DNA of 64,000 bases from Verrucomicrobiota bacterium. Lineage in GTDB: Bacteria; Verrucomicrobiota; Verrucomicrobiia; Opitutales; Opitutaceae. Positions 35,189 to 43,445 of this stretch are shown piece by piece. Position numbers and translations under genes: made by a program. The stretch is taken from the NCBI GenBank assembly GCA_026398135.1, contig JAPLTN010000006.1, forward strand, positions 56,204-120,203. The letters are read 5' to 3'. Every line of letters starts with the position of its first letter. Within the stretch, counting starts at the first letter, position 1. The notes below the pieces were generated by a model. The model did no database searches. It was not told the DNA's origin and worked only from the letters and a program-made list of their open reading frames with translations.

Positions 35189-35500
35189 ATGGCCGCCGCC
35201 ACACCCGCCCCCTACTCTGCGGCCGAGCAGGAACTCGCCTGGATCGGCGACGCCGTGCTCGCCCTCTGGGCCCGCGAACGCGTGCTGCGCGAACAAGGCG
35301 CCATCGACACCGCCGCCTTCCTCCACCTCACCGCCAACTCCGCCCTTCAAGGCCTCGCCCGCCCCACCCGGGTCGAAGCCGAGATCGGCGTCGTTTACCG
35401 GGCGGAAGGCCTCGCCGCCGCCTTCGCCCACATCGAGACGCGCCTGCTGCCGGTTTTCCAAAAACAGGCCGCCAACCGCACCCGCCAGCGCAAAGCCTAG
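35189..35500 (+). CDS. Mini-III-like ribonuclease (minimal RNase III domain)
   Basis: 103 aa consisting of one RNase III catalytic domain with no dsRNA-binding domain. The signature helix is AEQELAWIGDAVLALWARE (Glu and Asp placed as in the metal site). The second metal helix is TRVEAEIGVVYRAEGL, with the acidic Glu retained and a Thr three residues before it, as in Bacillus Mini-III (MrnC). Mini-III matures 23S rRNA ends in Firmicutes. This one is shorter than the usual 130-140 residues, chiefly between the two motifs. Family assignment is by motif only. Confidence 0.75.
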   Translation: MAAATPAPYSAAEQELAWIGDAVLALWARERVLREQGAIDTAAFLHLTANSALQGLARPTRVEAEIGVVYRAEGLAAAFAHIETRLLPVFQKQAANRTRQRKA

Positions 35501-35557
35501 GCCGCCGAGGCAAGCGCCCCTCGTCATTACGCCACCATCCCTCGCGCCCCCAGCATC

Positions 35558-35580
35558 AAGTAACCTATTAGGTTACTTTG
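35558..35580. repeat. AGTAACC palindrome, copy 1
   Basis: AAGTAACCTATTAGGTTACT is an 8-bp inverted repeat with a 3-base centre. It is nearly identical to the copy at 35664-35692, in the gap between two convergent genes. Confidence 0.8.
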
Positions 35581-35663
35581 TGCCGTTTTGCCTCTCGACG
35601 CCGCTCATCCAAAGTGGCTCGCCCGGCAACTCCCCACCCCGCCAACCACGCCCCCCGGACTGA

Positions 35664-35692
35664 TACAAAGTAACCCAATAGGTTACTTTGTA
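35664..35692. repeat. AGTAACC palindrome, copy 2
   Basis: Perfect 12-bp arms, TACAAAGTAACC and GGTTACTTTGTA, around CAATA. It shares its arms with the copy at 35558. It could act as a bidirectional terminator between the convergent genes or as a protein-binding site. Confidence 0.8.
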
Positions 35693-35766
35693 TTTGGGAG
35701 ACGGTCTCGGGAAGGTGCTCCTTTTTCCGCCGCCGCCCCTGCTCCCCCATCGCGTGTGCGCGTGGG

Positions 35767-37053
35767 CTAGGCCGGTTTCTTGCGCAGCGTCGCCACGCAT
35801 TCGAGGTGGCGCGTCTGCGGAAACAGGTCGAAGGGCTGCACCGCCGTCAGCTCGTAGCCCGCCGCCGTAAACGCCCTCAAATCCCGCATCTGCGTCGCCG
35901 GATCGCACGACACGTAAACCACCGCCCTCGGCCCGTAGGCAAAGAGCTGCGCCAAAAACTCCTCGTCGCAACCTTTGCGCGGCGGGTCGATCACCACCAC
36001 CGTATCCGCCGACGGAAAACTCAGCCCGGCGAAAATCGCCGCCGCATCGCCCGCCTGGAAACCCACGCGCTCCGCAAGCCCGTTGGCTGCGGCGTTGCGC
36101 CGGGCGAAGGCGATGCTGCTCTCGCTGATCTCGATGCCCGCCACCCGCTCAAAGGCCGGCGCACAGGCCAGCGCGAACAGCCCGCTACCACAATAAGCAT
36201 CCACCAAATAACGCGCCCCGGTCGCCGCCGCCTCGCGCCGCACGTAACCCGTAAACGCCGGCAGGATGTGCGGGTTGTTTTGAAAAAAATCGCGGGCCAG
36301 AAACTCCAGTTTCAAGGGTGCGGAACCGGCGGGCGCGTCTTCGTTGACCACCATCTCCGTGATCACCGCATCGTAATCGGTCGTCACCACGCCCGAGGCC
36401 TCGCGCAACAACAGCGTAGCGCCGCGCTCGTAGTCGCCCGCCACCGCCTTGGCGCGGACCAGCGTGCGCAGCCCGGTCAGGCGGGCGTTGATCGCCGGGG
36501 TGGCGATCGGACACTGCGGCACGTCGAGCACGTCGAAACGCGTGCCTTGCCGCAGGAACCCGATGGGCAGCCCCGCCGCCTCCTCAACCGAACGCGGAGG
36601 ATGAAAATGCGGGGTGATCTTCGAGCGATAGCCCCACTGCACCGGCGAGGGAATGACCTCCGCCACCGGGAAAACCAGATCGGCCATGTGCTTCAGGTGC
36701 TCCTGCGTCTGCTGGCGTTTCCAACGCAACTGCGCCGCGTAGTCGAGATGTTGGTATTGGCAGCCGCCGCAGCGCCCGAAAAGCGGACAACGCGGGTCCA
36801 CCCGGTCCGGCGAGGGCGTGAGGATTTCCACCAAATCCGCCTCGGAGTAATTCTTGTGGTTGCGGAAAATCCGGGCGCGGACGCGTTCGCCCGGCAGACA
36901 AAACGGCACCATCACCACCCAGCGCGCCGCCGGATCATCGGGATGGGGCGTGCGCGCCAGACCCAGACCGAGATGCGTGAGCGTGGTGATTTCCAGCTCG
37001 AGCTCGGCGTGATAAGGAAAAGGGGTGTCTTGAAAGGATTTTTTGCGGCCCAC
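35767..37053 (-). CDS. 23S rRNA (uracil-5-)-methyltransferase, RlmD/TrmA family
   Basis: SAM-dependent m5U RNA methyltransferase of 428 aa. An N-terminal TRAM-like part is followed by an Fe-S cluster motif (CPLFGRCGGCQYQHLDYAAQ), which marks the RlmD/RlmC/RumA side of the family. The SAM site is VDAYCGSGLFALACA with GIEISESSIAFARRNA, then VVIDPPRKGC and the catalytic Cys in VYVSCDPATQMRDL. The C-terminus DLFPQTRHLECVATL contains the general-base Glu. The exact uridine (1939 or 747) is not assigned. It faces the TrmH gene divergently with 74 bp between. Confidence 0.92.
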   Translation of the reverse strand: MGRKKSFQDTPFPYHAELELEITTLTHLGLGLARTPHPDDPAARWVVMVPFCLPGERVRARIFRNHKNYSEADLVEILTPSPDRVDPRCPLFGRCGGCQYQHLDYAAQLRWKRQQTQEHLKHMADLVFPVAEVIPSPVQWGYRSKITPHFHPPRSVEEAAGLPIGFLRQGTRFDVLDVPQCPIATPAINARLTGLRTLVRAKAVAGDYERGATLLLREASGVVTTDYDAVITEMVVNEDAPAGSAPLKLEFLARDFFQNNPHILPAFTGYVRREAAATGARYLVDAYCGSGLFALACAPAFERVAGIEISESSIAFARRNAAANGLAERVGFQAGDAAAIFAGLSFPSADTVVVIDPPRKGCDEEFLAQLFAYGPRAVVYVSCDPATQMRDLRAFTAAGYELTAVQPFDLFPQTRHLECVATLRKKPA

Positions 37054-37127
37054 CCCGCCTACGAAACACAGTAGCGACCCGGCGAAGAGGATTTTCTTTT
37101 CCCAATCTTTCGTGTGACTCGTGCACC

Positions 37128-37952
37128 ATGCCTTCGGTCGAGTTCATCACCAGCCTCCAAAATCCGCGCGTCAAACAGCTCGTGAAGCTCCGCGACCGCC
37201 GCCCCCGCGACGAAGCCGGCGTGTTTCTCGTCGAGGGTTACCGCCAGATTGTGCGCGCCCTGGACAAAGGCATCCCGCTCACCGAGCTCTACCTCTGCCC
37301 CGAGTGGTATCTGGGCGACCAGGGCAACGAACCCGCCCTCATCGCCCGCGCCCAAGCCGCCGGAGCGCACGTTTTCCAGCTCACCAAGGACGCCTTCGCC
37401 AAGGTCGCCTACCGCGAACGCCCCGACGGCCTGCTCGCCGTCGCCCCCCAATGGCGCCGCACCCTTGCCGACCTTGAAGCCCAGCTCGCCCCGCTCTCCC
37501 GCCCGCCCTTCCTCCTCGTCGTCGAGGCGATCGAAAAGCCCGGCAACCTGGGCACCATCCTGCGCAGCGCCGATGCCGCCGGGGTGGACGCGCTTATCAT
37601 CTGCGATCCAGTCACCGATCTTTTTAATCCCAACGTCGTCCGCGCCTCCACCGGCGTCGTGTTTTCGGTGCCCGTGATCATCGCCACCAGCGAGGAAGTG
37701 CGCCCCTGGCTCGCCCGGCGCCACATCCGCGCCGTCGCCACCACCCCGTCCGCCACCGATCTCTACACCGCCACCGACCTGTGCGGACCGCTCGCCATCG
37801 TGATGGGCAGCGAGCAATACGGCCTGAGCGACTTCTGGCTGCGCGAGGCCGATGCCCGCGTGCTCATTCCCATGGCCGGCCAGGCCGATTCGCTCAACGT
37901 CGCCATGGCCACCATCATCACCCTCTTCGAAGCCGTCCGGCAGCGCGGTTAA
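37128..37952 (+). CDS. TrmH/SpoU family RNA 2'-O-methyltransferase
   Basis: 274-aa SPOUT-class methyltransferase. The substrate-binding N-terminal domain (FITSLQNPRVKQLVKLRDRR, DEAGVFLVEGYRQI) is of the RlmB/TsnR type. The knotted SAM domain has the three SpoU motifs: IEKPGNLGTILRSADAAG, NPNVVRASTGVVFSVPV with LAIVMGSEQYGLSD, and VLIPMAGQADSLNVAMA. The target nucleotide is unknown. Start ATG 37128. It converges with the MATE gene, leaving only 10 bases between stops. Confidence 0.92.
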   Translation: MPSVEFITSLQNPRVKQLVKLRDRRPRDEAGVFLVEGYRQIVRALDKGIPLTELYLCPEWYLGDQGNEPALIARAQAAGAHVFQLTKDAFAKVAYRERPDGLLAVAPQWRRTLADLEAQLAPLSRPPFLLVVEAIEKPGNLGTILRSADAAGVDALIICDPVTDLFNPNVVRASTGVVFSVPVIIATSEEVRPWLARRHIRAVATTPSATDLYTATDLCGPLAIVMGSEQYGLSDFWLREADARVLIPMAGQADSLNVAMATIITLFEAVRQRG

Positions 37953-37962
37953 CCCTTCTCTC

Positions 37963-39291
37963 TCACTCCCGCGTCAGCCGGGCCAGTCGCCAGCCCAAAG
38001 CCAGGGTGGCCGCCGCCAAACCCCCCGCCAGACCGATCCAGATAGCCGCCAAACCCCCGTCCCCGCGCACTCCGAACCAGTAACCAGCAGGCAGCGCCAC
38101 CACCCAATACGCGACGAACGCCGCCACCAGCGGCACCTTCACATCGGCCAGCCCGCGCAGCACCCCGGCAAAAACCACCTGCAAGCCGTCGAAAAACTGA
38201 AATAGCGCCACGATCACCAGCACCCGCGCGGCCAGCGTCACCACCGCCGGGTCGTCCTTCACGAAACTCCCCGCCACCGCCTCGCCCGCCAGCACGAAGA
38301 CCAGCAGCGAAAGCGTCGCAGTGCCCAGCGTCACATAGGCCGCGCCCGCCGCCATCGGCAGCACCCGTTCGCGTTGCCCCGCGCCCACCGCCTGGCCCAC
38401 CCGCACCGAGAGCCCCAGGGACAATCCGAGCGGCACCATGAACGCCGTGGCCGCGCAGGAAATCGCGATTTGATGCGCGGCCAGTTGCACCGTGCCCAGC
38501 CAGCCCGCCATCACCGCCGCCGCCGAAAACGCCCCGCCTTCAAAAAACAAAGCCGCCCCCATCGGCAAACCCAGCGCCAGCATCTCCTTCGCCCGGACCC
38601 GCTCGATGCGCGCCGCCCGCGCCGCCGCCTGCACGGCGGAAAAACTCGCGCGCCGGTTCAGCCACCAACGCAAGACCACCACCGAGACCACGCGAGCCAT
38701 CAACGTTGCCACACCGGCCCCGGTCAGCCCCAAGGCCGGAAAGCCGAAATGTCCGAAAATCAAAACCCAGTTTAAAACCACATTCAGCCCCACGCAGCCG
38801 AGCATGATGGCCAGCGGTTCCCACGGCCGCCCCAGCGCCTCCGCGAACTGCCGGTCCACCTGAAACAAAAGCGTCGGTACCAGCGAAAGCGCGATCAGCA
38901 GATAATACGGGCCCATCACCGCCACCACCTCCTTCGGCTGGCCGAAACGATCCGCAAAGCACCAACCCGCCGCCATCAAGCCCGCCGTGCCCAGCCCCGC
39001 CGCCCACGCCAGTCCGCGCGCATGCCGCTGCCAGATGCCACTCAATCCCTCGTCACCCGCCCCATGCGCCCGTGCCACCAAAACCGCCCCCGGCTGCAAC
39101 AGCCCGATGCACCCGATAAAAATAATGCCGAAAACCGCCCCCGTAAACGCGGCCGCCGCCAGCTCCACCGTGCCCACGTGACCGATCATCATGCTGTCGG
39201 TCACGCCCATCAGCATCTGGCTGAGCTGCCCCATCATGATGGGCACCGCCAGTGCGAGCGTGGGACGGAGTTCTGCAATCCATTTGGGCAT
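37963..39291 (-). CDS. MATE family efflux transporter
   Basis: 442 aa with about twelve membrane helices in two repeats, for example ALAVPIMMGQLSQMLMGVTD and the later LPMGAALFFEGGAFSAAAVM. This is the NorM-like Na+/H+-coupled multidrug exporter pattern (MIGHVGTVELAAAAFTGAVF, GAGDEG, GVGLNVVLNWVLIFG). The start is placed at the ATG at 39291 (MPKWIAELRPTLALAVP); an ATG at 39318 would add nine residues. Substrate unknown. Confidence 0.92.
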   Translation of the reverse strand: MPKWIAELRPTLALAVPIMMGQLSQMLMGVTDSMMIGHVGTVELAAAAFTGAVFGIIFIGCIGLLQPGAVLVARAHGAGDEGLSGIWQRHARGLAWAAGLGTAGLMAAGWCFADRFGQPKEVVAVMGPYYLLIALSLVPTLLFQVDRQFAEALGRPWEPLAIMLGCVGLNVVLNWVLIFGHFGFPALGLTGAGVATLMARVVSVVVLRWWLNRRASFSAVQAAARAARIERVRAKEMLALGLPMGAALFFEGGAFSAAAVMAGWLGTVQLAAHQIAISCAATAFMVPLGLSLGLSVRVGQAVGAGQRERVLPMAAGAAYVTLGTATLSLLVFVLAGEAVAGSFVKDDPAVVTLAARVLVIVALFQFFDGLQVVFAGVLRGLADVKVPLVAAFVAYWVVALPAGYWFGVRGDGGLAAIWIGLAGGLAAATLALGWRLARLTRE

Positions 39292-39382
39292 GGCGATAAG
39301 TTCCGCCACCATCGCCATTCGTGCCGCACCGGCACAAGGGTTTTACCTCACGCCTCAACCGGACTGACCGTTCAAAATACGC

Positions 39383-40153
39383 TTACTCGTCTTGCCAACC
39401 CTTGGCCGGCATATTTTTGCGCAGTTCGACCAGCTCGATAATGCTCTTCAGCTCTTGGCGCAAAGCGATGAGCTCGTCGTGAATCTTGGCCTGCTGCTCG
39501 GCTTCAAGCTCGGTCTCACCCAGCAAAGAAACCAATTCCTGCATCACCGGCGAATCCCCCGGCAACCGATTCACCAGCGCCTCAACCTGCTGACGCATCT
39601 GGGTAAAATGGCCGTTTTGGATCGCCGCCGACACGCGCCCGATGGCCGCGCCCGCCGCGTCGCCCATCTGATTCATGTGAAACAAAATCAAATCCGCGAA
39701 ATCCACCACCGCCAGCTTCCGCTCTTTGGCCATGAGCTCGGCCTGTGCCTTGGCCAGGCGCGCCTCGGCCGCTTTCTGGGCGGTGATGTTCAAAGATATG
39801 CCAAAGGTGCCCACAATGTCCCCGTTCTCCCCCCGCAAGGGATACTTGCTGGTCGAGGACCACCCCACGGTACCGTCCGGGTAAGTCTCTTTTTCCTCAT
39901 AGTTCAACTGGGGCTTGCCTGTGCGTATGATCTCCTGCTCGTCGGCCAAGGCCTGCGCCGCGTGCTCCGAAGTGAAATAATCCGCATCCGTCTTGCCGAT
40001 CACGCTCTCCTTTTCGCCTGCCCGCAGCGCGCGCAACAGGGCGGGATTCACCAAACGGAACCGGCTTTCCTTGTCCTTAAAAAATACGGCGTAATTGAGC
40101 TGATTCAGAAAAATCTGAGTCAACTGGGCTTGATCGGGATAGGGCGCATTCAT
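39383..40153 (-). CDS. PAS-domain sensor protein without an output domain
   Basis: 256 aa. The PAS domain (about 10-130) reads [62 protein letters not shown] and is very like PAS 1 of the hybrid kinase at 25531. The rest is a helical, Gln/Glu-rich region (AKAQAELMAKERKLAVVDFA, FHMNQMGDAAGAAIGRV, MRQQVEALVNRLPGD, IHDELIALRQELKSIIEL) with no HATPase, GGDEF or DNA-binding motif. Start ATG 40153; the frame extends to 40243 without homology. It is the last gene of a three-gene operon with an unknown protein and a cyclic-nucleotide-binding protein. Confidence 0.82.
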   Translation of the reverse strand: MNAPYPDQAQLTQIFLNQLNYAVFFKDKESRFRLVNPALLRALRAGEKESVIGKTDADYFTSEHAAQALADEQEIIRTGKPQLNYEEKETYPDGTVGWSSTSKYPLRGENGDIVGTFGISLNITAQKAAEARLAKAQAELMAKERKLAVVDFADLILFHMNQMGDAAGAAIGRVSAAIQNGHFTQMRQQVEALVNRLPGDSPVMQELVSLLGETELEAEQQAKIHDELIALRQELKSIIELVELRKNMPAKGWQDE

Positions 40154-40157
40154 GAGT

Positions 40158-40511
40158 TTAAGTAGAGATTCCCGTCGATACGTTTGGCCCGGCTTCGCCG
40201 TCCTCGGGCGTCGCCTCCGCCTGCGCGGCCATGAGAGCCTCACCGCCTTGGATGCGCTTGTCTAAAATCTGCATCATCAGCTCGTGCTCCGCGCGTTGGT
40301 TCCGAAGAAAAGCCAGATAAAACCGGATGGCGTTTTGCGGCGTGTCCGGGATGATGGGCTCCTGCCGGTTCAAGATGCGTTTGCTCGACCCGTTCGGCAT
40401 CGGATAAGGCGCCGCGAGAATCAAAAACCGGTCATTGGCGTGCGACACCGGCACGCGCAGCACCCTCAGCACTCCTTTTTCGCTCACCACGGCATAGACA
40501 GCGTTGCTCAT
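40158..40511 (-). CDS. Unknown protein in a cNMP/PAS operon
   Basis: 117 aa, not recognised. A beta-rich start (MSNAVYAVVSEKGVLRVLRV) is followed by APYPMPNGSSKRILNRQEPI, a helix (NAIRFYLAFLRNQRAEHELM) and an Ala/Glu-rich tail. It has no membrane segment or signal peptide. The stop is 4 bases before the PAS-protein start and the start is 8 bases after the cNMP-gene stop, so translation of all three is probably coupled. It may bridge the two sensor proteins, but that is inference from position alone. Confidence 0.7.
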   Translation of the reverse strand: MSNAVYAVVSEKGVLRVLRVPVSHANDRFLILAAPYPMPNGSSKRILNRQEPIIPDTPQNAIRFYLAFLRNQRAEHELMMQILDKRIQGGEALMAAQAEATPEDGEAGPNVSTGIST

Positions 40512-40519
40512 GGGTAAAA

Positions 40520-40972
40520 TTATCGGATGACCAACAACATCCGCAGTCGGGTGAACTCATCCTGCATCGCCGCCAAACGGCCCGCGCAGCTCCGCGCCAG
40601 GTAACGATACAACACCACCGCCGCATGCTCCTCGCGCGTCACCAGCGCCGCGAACGCATCCACGCTTAGCTCATACATTACTCCAGGATCGATACACACC
40701 AGATCCACCGGAGCCACCACCGCCCCCACCAACAAACCCATGTCCCCCAGACAGGACCCCGGGCCCAGCCGCCAGTTACCTGCCACCACATCCTGGGTGG
40801 ACCAAGCCGGCTCCAAACACCCCGACTCGATGAAATAGAGCGCATTCAACCGCTTGCCCTTCGCCACGACCAAATCGCCCGGCTCCAAGGCCACCGTCGT
40901 GCCATACCGCCGCAGCAAGACCACCACCTCTTCCAACTCCGCGCTTAAGGACTTTTCGAGATCGCTGGCCAT
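40520..40972 (-). CDS. Cyclic-nucleotide-binding-domain protein lacking an HTH
   Basis: 150 aa forming one cNMP-binding (Crp-type) domain: VALEPGDLVVAKGKRLNALY, YFIESGCLEPA, WRLGPGSCLGDMGLLVG (phosphate-binding-cassette position), then YELSVDAFAALVTREEHAAV and a C-terminal helix (LARSCAGRLAAMQDEFTRL). No helix-turn-helix follows, so it is not a Crp-like regulator. The cassette differs from the FGExAL...RxA consensus of cAMP binders, so the ligand, if any, is uncertain. It is first in the operon. Confidence 0.8.
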   Translation of the reverse strand: MASDLEKSLSAELEEVVVLLRRYGTTVALEPGDLVVAKGKRLNALYFIESGCLEPAWSTQDVVAGNWRLGPGSCLGDMGLLVGAVVAPVDLVCIDPGVMYELSVDAFAALVTREEHAAVVLYRYLARSCAGRLAAMQDEFTRLRMLLVIR

Positions 40973-41183
40973 TTTATACCCACCCTCATCGTCACAACGA
41001 CCGCAAACTTAAGCGCCTCACACACAAATTTAACTCCTCCCTGCCCAAGGCCCTGTTCACCGCGCCAATGGCCGTCACTTTCCCGCCAACACCACCCGCT
41101 TTTCGCAAGCCAATTTCCTGTTGTCGCGCCACGCCACCTCAGCCATGGCTCACTGCGCCCGTTTTTATCCTTCTCCCTCCCTT

Positions 41184-42335
41184 ATGAAATCGCCCCTGCG
41201 TCTTGTCTTGGCCCTCGCCTGCCTCGCTCTCGGCCTCACCGCCCGCGCCCAACCCGCCGAATCCGCCAAACCCAAGACCTACACCGCCGCCCTCATCGTC
41301 TCCAACCGCGCCGACGCCAAATACGACGCCAAAATCCCCGCCCTCGAAGACCTGCTCTCCGCCCGCCTCACCGATCTCGGCTTCAAACTCCTCTCCCGCG
41401 AACTCATCGCCAGCAACCTCCGCTCCTTCGTCCCGCCCGACGCACCCAAGGACGCCACCTCCGCCGCCTCTTCCGCCGCCGCCGAGGCCGCCTTCCTCGA
41501 CCAGGCCAGCGCCCTCCGCCTCGCCCAAAACCTCGGCGCCGACTACCTCCTCCACGCCTCCATCACCTCCTACGCCGAGACCAAACGCACGATCAACGCC
41601 TACAACAACACCCTCACCAACTACGACTACACCCTGCGCGTCACCTACAAGCTCCTCGACGCCAACGGCGGCGGCTCCCTCACCGGCGACGTCGCCAAGG
41701 CCACCCGCACCGAGCAGGGCAGCGCCAACGCCTCCGCCCTCATCGAGGGCATCTTCGACGACCTCCTCGACCAGGCCAGCCAGCAAATCACCGCCTCCCT
41801 CCGCACCCGCCGCGACACCGGCCGCATCGCCGCCGCCACCCCCGCCGCCAAAACCGTCACCATCACCCTGACCCTCGAAGCGGCCGATCTCTTCATTCCC
41901 GATGTCCGCATCGGCGCGGAAAACACCGTCGTGCTCGGCGACTCCAAATTCAAGGTCACCCCCCTCGCCGCCTCCGTCGAGGTGGACGGCGTCGCGGTCG
42001 GCACCGCGCCCGGCAAACTCACCCTCAAGCCCGGCTTCTCCCGCCTCCGCATCAGCCGCGACGGCTACCAACCCTGGGAGCGCACCATCAACGCCAGCGA
42101 AGGCCAGGTCCTGAACATCGCCCTCGCCATGACCGAGGCCGGCCTCGCCCGCTTCAAGGAATCCACCGCCTTCATCAACGACCTCCAGAACGGCGCCAAG
42201 CTGACCGACGCCGAGGTCAAAGTCCTCGAAGGCAAAGCCAAGTCCCTCGAAAACTCCTTCTTCAAAGTAGATACCAAGGAAAACTTCCGCTTCATCCTCC
42301 CCCCCGGCTACCAAGAGCCCAAACCCGCCCTCTAG
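41184..42335 (+). CDS. Exported PEGA-domain protein
   Basis: 383 aa. The signal peptide MKSPLRLVLALACLALGLTA ends RAQP (ATG 41184). An N-terminal domain resembles CsgG/LpoB-type nucleotide-like folds (YTAALIVSNRADAKYDAKIP, LSARLTDLGFKLLSRELIA, LRLAQNLGADYLLHASI). A PEGA domain lies at about 270-335 (AASVEVDGVAVGTAPGKLTL, FSRLRISRDGYQPWERTI), followed by a helical end (KESTAFINDLQNGAKLTDAE). PEGA domains usually sit on surface or periplasmic proteins. It is first of five exported proteins in a row, which suggests an envelope-assembly role shared with the LpoB-like gene downstream. Confidence 0.82.
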   Translation: MKSPLRLVLALACLALGLTARAQPAESAKPKTYTAALIVSNRADAKYDAKIPALEDLLSARLTDLGFKLLSRELIASNLRSFVPPDAPKDATSAASSAAAEAAFLDQASALRLAQNLGADYLLHASITSYAETKRTINAYNNTLTNYDYTLRVTYKLLDANGGGSLTGDVAKATRTEQGSANASALIEGIFDDLLDQASQQITASLRTRRDTGRIAAATPAAKTVTITLTLEAADLFIPDVRIGAENTVVLGDSKFKVTPLAASVEVDGVAVGTAPGKLTLKPGFSRLRISRDGYQPWERTINASEGQVLNIALAMTEAGLARFKESTAFINDLQNGAKLTDAEVKVLEGKAKSLENSFFKVDTKENFRFILPPGYQEPKPAL

Positions 42336-42355
42336 GCCGCTCGCTTGCTTCCCAT

Positions 42356-42384
42356 TTAGGGCGGGGTCGCCGCCCCCCGCCGCT
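42356..42384. repeat. REP palindrome (GGCGGGGTCGCCGC family)
   Basis: REP unit with GGGCGGGGTCGCCGCCCCCC between the PEGA and CsgG-like genes, followed by CTCCCxGCT-type simple repeats up to the next start codon. Confidence 0.82.
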
Positions 42385-42431
42385 CCGTCCTCCTAGCTCC
42401 CCGCTCCCTTCTCCCAGCTCCCTCTCCTCCC

Positions 42432-43343
42432 ATGAATCTCAAGTCCGCCTCCCGCCGCCTCTGCCTGCTCTCGCTCAGCGCCCTCTCCCTCGCCCTGCCC
42501 GCCGCCAAGGCCCAGGACGCCACCCCCGCGCCCGCCGCCACCCCCGCGCTCAAGGCCCTCGCCATCGCCAAAATCAAGGCCACCCCCGCCATCCTCGCCT
42601 CCGCCTCGGGCGCCAATCGCAAAAACTCCATCGACCGCATGAGCCAGGCCCTCGACGGCCAGTTGATCTCCGCCGTCCAGCAGACCCGTAAATTCACCGT
42701 CCTTGCCCGCTCCGATTCCGACGCCCTCATCGAGGAAAACGCCGCCTCCGGCAAAACCTTCGCCTTTACCGAATCCGACCTGACCCTCGTCGTCACCATC
42801 GACGACTTCCAGGACGTCACCCAGACCGCCACCTTCGCCGCCATCGGCAAGACCGCCACCAAACGCGTCGTCCGCTTCTCCACCGTCGCCAAACTCTACG
42901 AGACCAAAACCAACAAACTCGTCGAAACCGCCAACTTTCAGGAACAGAACCTCGATACCGAAGAGCTCCTGCCCGCCTCCTCCACCGACGGCGGCGAACT
43001 CTCCGACTCCCTCCTCCTCGCCCTCACCCGCCGCATGAGCGAACAAATCGCCCAACGCGTCGCCGACGTCGCCTTCCCCGCCCGCATCCTCGCCAAGACC
43101 GGCAAGATCGTGACCATCAACCGCGGTGAAGGCACCGGCATCGCCGCCGGCCAGCTCTGGGAAGTCTTCGCCCTCGGTGCCGAACTCACCGACCCCGACA
43201 CCGGCGCCTCCCTCGGCCGCGAAGAAATGCCCGTCGGCAAGGTACGCATCCAGCGCGTCACCCCCCGAACCGCCCAAGGCGAAATCTCCGGCGAAGACCT
43301 CGGCATCGACCGCGGCGCCATCGTCCGCCGCGTCGCCCAATAA
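42432..43343 (+). CDS. Exported CsgG/FlgT-like protein
   Basis: 303 aa with signal peptide (SLSALSLALPAAKAQ). The N-terminal CsgG-like domain reads MSQALDGQLISAVQQTRKFT and VLARSDSDALIEENAASG. The C-terminal part (VTINRGEGTGIAAGQLWEVF, GREEMPVGKVRIQRV, GAIVRRV) resembles the last domain of FlgT-type and related exported proteins, where a hyperstable VxRGxxxGxxxG turn is typical. CsgG-type folds build or cap outer-membrane assemblies. It lacks a lipobox Cys, unlike true CsgG, so it is probably periplasmic. Confidence 0.75.
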   Translation: MNLKSASRRLCLLSLSALSLALPAAKAQDATPAPAATPALKALAIAKIKATPAILASASGANRKNSIDRMSQALDGQLISAVQQTRKFTVLARSDSDALIEENAASGKTFAFTESDLTLVVTIDDFQDVTQTATFAAIGKTATKRVVRFSTVAKLYETKTNKLVETANFQEQNLDTEELLPASSTDGGELSDSLLLALTRRMSEQIAQRVADVAFPARILAKTGKIVTINRGEGTGIAAGQLWEVFALGAELTDPDTGASLGREEMPVGKVRIQRVTPRTAQGEISGEDLGIDRGAIVRRVAQ

Positions 43344-43357
43344 TTCCGTCTCCACTT

Positions 43358-43386
43358 GTAAGGCGGGGTCGCCGCACCCCGCCTCT
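43358..43386. repeat. REP palindrome (GGCGGGGTCGCCGC family)
   Basis: REP unit AAGGCGGGGTCGCCGCACCC in the gap between the CsgG-like and COG3014-like genes, followed by a TTACTAGCTTACAGCTC string also seen in the repeat block at 57.2-57.3 kb. Confidence 0.82.
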
Positions 43387-43445
43387 CCGTCTTCCCTGCT
43401 CTCCCCCTTACTAGCTTACAGCTCTACCAGCTTCACCACCACTCC

